Of a stretch of DNA of 64,000 nucleotides, positions 61,060-64,000 are shown piece after piece. Both the position numbers and the translations under genes were made by a program. The stretch comes from Holacanthus passer (lineage: Eukaryota > Chordata > Actinopteri > Pomacanthidae). The DNA is taken from positions 3,427,501 to 3,491,500 of the forward strand of contig JAFREQ010000040.1 in the NCBI GenBank assembly GCA_025331565.1, in the 5' to 3' direction. Under the pieces are notes generated by a model, which saw nothing but the letters and a program-made list of their open reading frames with translations, made no database searches and was not told where the DNA came from. How positions within the stretch are numbered: position 1 is the first letter of the stretch; each line of letters begins with the position of its first letter.

Positions 61060-61310
61060 AACCCTCTTTGTTCAGTAAATCCAGTGTGAAAATTACCCTA
61101 ATGTTTTGAGAGTTGGGAGAGGTTGGCATGGGGCCCGCGCTTTGGGGGAATATGCCTCGCATTGGTGACTAGCTCGGGCCCTGAGGTTTGTTGCTTTTTA
61201 AGTGTGCTCATTGATTGAGCTCTGGTTAAAGAATCACGTTGGCTCCGATAAGAGTTTGGTCAAATAAAGCTCAGGGCGCGGCTTTGTCAGGGGTGAAGTT
61301 AAGATCTTTG
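61060..61310. other. Candidate conserved non-coding block
   Basis: Unusually GC-rich for its setting (GGGGCCCGCGCTTTGGGGGA) and flanked by TGATTGAGCTCTGGTTAAAG and CCGATAAGAG (GATA-type). There is no open frame and no repeat signature. Confidence 0.25.
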
Positions 61311-61749
61311 TTCTGACCATGTTTTGATTTTTGGTCTATGCAAATTTCTTTAAATTAATTAGACAACTATTAATGTAGAAACATTGTATTCTGTCATTGC
61401 AGTTCATAAGATGCTTCATTTATATCGCTTTTGACAGGTCATTATGAATAGGTAATGAGCAAGTTTCAGTTACCCTTTCAAGAGTGCATGTTTTATTTAA
61501 CCTTTTGATATAAAGCATGCATAATGTAAATTAGCCTAAAAGAGACACATTTTCATTTGTGTCCCATTGAATAACAGATTGAATCTTCTAAATTTAACAT
61601 TTTGTTTCTTTGTACACTCATAAGAATGCACACAATTATTATATTCCTTTTCGCTTTGGATGCAGATCTTTTTGATTATACTGTATGTAGGAAGACAGCG
61701 CCTGGAGAAAGATGAGGCTATTTTTATCCTTGGTACTGAACTGTAACAG

Positions 61750-61926
61750 AGCTGCAACAATTAGTCGATTAATTGATTTTAGTTTTCATGGTTTTAGACT
61801 GTTAGTTGGACAAAACAAGCAAAGTGAAGACATCCTCCTGGGCTTGGAGAAATTGTAAATCTTTTTGAACGTTGTACAGAAAAGCAAATCAGCAAATGAA
61901 TCAAGAAAAAAAATAATAGTTGCAGA
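61750..61926 (-). repeat. Dispersed 'GCAACTA/ATTAATC' repeat, copy 4 (reversed)
   Basis: AGCTGCAACAATTAGTCGAT, TAATTGATTTT, GACAAAACAAGCAAAGTGA, CATCCTCCTGGGCTTGGAGA and a terminal AATAGTTGCAG are the reverse complement of the order seen at 3279. Confidence 0.75.
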
Positions 61927-62289
61927 CCAAAACTATAATTGAAATTACCTTAAACTGATAGGTGTGTTGAATCTGAAAATGTGGTTATCACAGTGCCTTA
62001 TGGTGTGTGTGCATTTGTGAGTGTGTGTGCGTGTGTGAACAAGCACAGTTGATGTAATGTCCAATAAAAAGTGATCACATTTAATCAGTTCGCTCCAGCT
62101 CTGCAAGCAGAAATCTCAATTAGACAAGCTCTTCACTTTGCAGACTCTGAATTCTTGGATATTGCTCTGGGCATCAGATGGTCAATGATGGCTGGCACCA
62201 TGGTGGCATCAGTGGTGCTATCATTCAATGTTTGGCTAGCCATTGACTCCCCAGAGAAAATGGATGTATTATGAATGCCCAACAGATGG

Positions 62290-62530
62290 GTCTCCATCTC
62301 TCTTTTTACCCCAACTACAAGTCCTGATAGATGGCTGCTTGTGTCAGGACGGCATCAAATGAGGAGCGACTAACATAATTAATGACCTAATATCATTCTC
62401 AGTCAAGCCGCTGTAAAAGAAATATCCTCAGCCTAATGTTCAAAATGTATTCACAGGAGAGAGCCATAAAGTTGATGTTCGTGATTCATATGCGAGGTGT
62501 CAACCCCTTGCTTAAGAAAGGTCGATTAAA
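62290..62530. other. Candidate conserved non-coding block
   Basis: A complex stretch with GGACGGCATCAAATGAGG, AACATAATTAATGACCTAAT (paired homeobox-like cores), CAAGCCGCTGTAAAAGAAAT and GAAAGGTCGATTAAATGGG. There are no stop-free frames and no repeat words. It resembles developmental enhancer DNA in texture; unproven. Confidence 0.25.
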
Positions 62531-64000
62531 TGGGACAATATGTAAAGGCTATGAAAATGGTGTCAGTGCAGTGCTAAGCTTTTGAGAGTCACATGCTAAG
62601 CCACCTTGAAGAGGAGCTGGAGTTCTCCTTGGCTTTCATCGCCCTTGATTACACATCCATAAGCCATTATTTCTTTCACTCATACTTTGCCCTGGTTCAA
62701 CTTTAGAAATTAAACTTCTTAGAAATTAGAAAGTAATTTGCAGTTTCTTTTACTATATTAGAAGTAAGTTTTGTTTTCTGCTGTGGTGATTGTTCACTGT
62801 CGTTTATACTGTGGCCACAGAAGATACTTATTTCTGTTAAAATATGTAAGGACTTAATACCTTTTGTCAGAACACGTCTTTAAACACAGTCCATTTTTTC
62901 AACACCTGTTTTTGGATAAGTACCCGACAAAAAGCATCCTTAAGATATTGGCATAATGAAATAAAAATACAGTAAACTCACAATAATAATAATAATGATA
63001 AGAAGAAGAAATTTAGTCTTTTAAGCTTTGTTTTAATATAAACACAGATAATACAATACAGATAAATATTTATCTGTATGCAGGGTTTCGTCCAGAACAT
63101 TGGTTTTTAGAGCCGCTCATCAATCACCTGCTGAGCTAAATCTGACAGATCCTAATGAATTGTGTCTCATTGTCAATGTAGTTACCAGCTGATGGTCTAA
63201 ACAGTCAGCTCATTTATTAAATACATGGCTTTTGCTGTGTGATGGCTTTTGCTGTGTTGATTTAACTGTTCTGATCTTTTGGAGGATGTAGTTTGTGTTG
63301 ATGCTGTGTTGGTGTTTTTCTTATTTAGCCCACTATCATTGATATAAATTGGGTGGACAAAATAATACACTTGTCACTGGCCTCCATGCTGTTTTCTACT
63401 GTCCCTTGTTCCAGTGCTTTTGTGACATTGAATGTGACACACCACAAAAAACAGAAAGGCAAACTCATCTAACCTGCAATGGGAAAGGAGTCAGTCCCCT
63501 ATTTTTAGCAGATTCAAAAACCTACCTATACTCCCTAATTTTGTATGGATATACTTAACCATATGTATAGATTACTATGTTGTTTTTGACCATCTGACTT
63601 TGGCTTCTGTATCGGTTGATGCCTTGCGGTGCCTCAGCTGAGATGCGTCTTTAAACAAGACCACACTATATCCAGATGTTGAGAGAGAGGCGATATCTAG
63701 AATGAAATGTTGCCTGGAAAATGCCTAGATGGCAGGGGTGGTGCAGGATAAGCTTCAGGAAGAATGAGCTGCTCCAGGCTGACGTTTACTCTCATTTTCT
63801 ACTTCTCACCATCTGCCTGCAGCACACCTGCCTCAAAAAGCGTCAGTACGCCCATACAGTAGCCGGGGAATATTGATTAAGACTGTTGACATTTCTGCTT
63901 CCTTTTCACTCTGGCTGGGTACAACATGTGCCATCTTTCAGGTGAAGGTTACACACTCACAAACACTCACAGCCTAATTATGTCAGATATTTATTAAAAA

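Larger units (their letters stand above)
42240..64000 (+). other. Probable long first intron of the 42-kb gene
   Basis: No coding exon of any known family was recognised to the right edge. I looked for the membrane-anchored start of glucuronyl C5-epimerase and its large exons and did not find them. Contents: repeat R2 (43122), a fold-back repeat (46086), a deleted LINE (52255), a short dispersed repeat (54396), two copies of the GCAACTA repeat (60025, 61750), a fragment of the GGGTGGACAAAATAATAC repeat near 63348, and several complex stretches that may be conserved non-coding DNA (53880-54180, 61060-61310, 62290-62530). The rest is ordinary AT-rich intron-like sequence. Confidence 0.5.

Noticed and set aside
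1..64000. CRISPR arrays, bacterial operons, tRNA or rRNA genes
   Set aside because: Vertebrate nuclear DNA; the short tandem tracts are microsatellites, and no regular repeat-spacer array or cloverleaf-type gene was recognised.

Overview
The window is nuclear DNA from a bony fish, most likely a spiny-rayed teleost. It is AT-rich and has intron-containing vertebrate genes with GT/AG splice sites, teleost-type non-LTR retrotransposon remnants, a Tc1-like transposon remnant and many microsatellites. There is no bacterial, viral or organelle gene content, and I found no CRISPR, rRNA or tRNA gene.

Layout. (1) About 1-13.1 kb, plus strand: the 3' ten coding exons (409 codons) of coronin-2B (coro2b). 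The first ~70 residues are encoded by exons to the left of the window, and 1-6263 is intron. (2) About 13.1-15.8 kb: 3' UTR of coro2b, meeting tail-to-tail the 3' UTR of the next gene. (3) 15.6-21.3 kb, minus strand: the complete acidic nuclear phosphoprotein gene anp32a (seven coding exons, 254 aa) with a CpG-rich promoter. Its first intron holds a second GC-rich block carrying a plus-strand CCAAT/TATA/E2F-type core promoter of unknown output. (4) 21.4-41.9 kb: about 20 kb with no recognisable coding exon, holding LINE remnants, dispersed repeats and a good CTCF-type motif. (5) About 42.0 kb, plus strand: a TATA-less promoter and one non-coding 5' exon ending in a strong splice donor. (6) 42.2-64 kb: no coding exon recognised, so probably the first intron of that gene, with retroelement debris and a few stretches that look like conserved non-coding sequence.

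The order coro2b(+) - anp32a(-) - next plus-strand gene matches human 15q23 (CORO2B, ANP32A, SPESP1, NOX5, GLCE). SPESP1 and NOX5 are not visible here, so glce is the best guess for the orphan 5' exon; this rests on synteny, not on protein sequence. The two identified genes have unrelated roles (actin/membrane cytoskeleton; nuclear acidic chaperone and phosphatase regulator) and are linked only by conserved neighbourhood and convergent 3' ends. No new protein system was found. The points most worth a second look are the hidden promoter in anp32a intron 1, the orphan 5' exon flanked by two copies of one ~100-bp repeat, and the possible 3' overlap of coro2b and anp32a.
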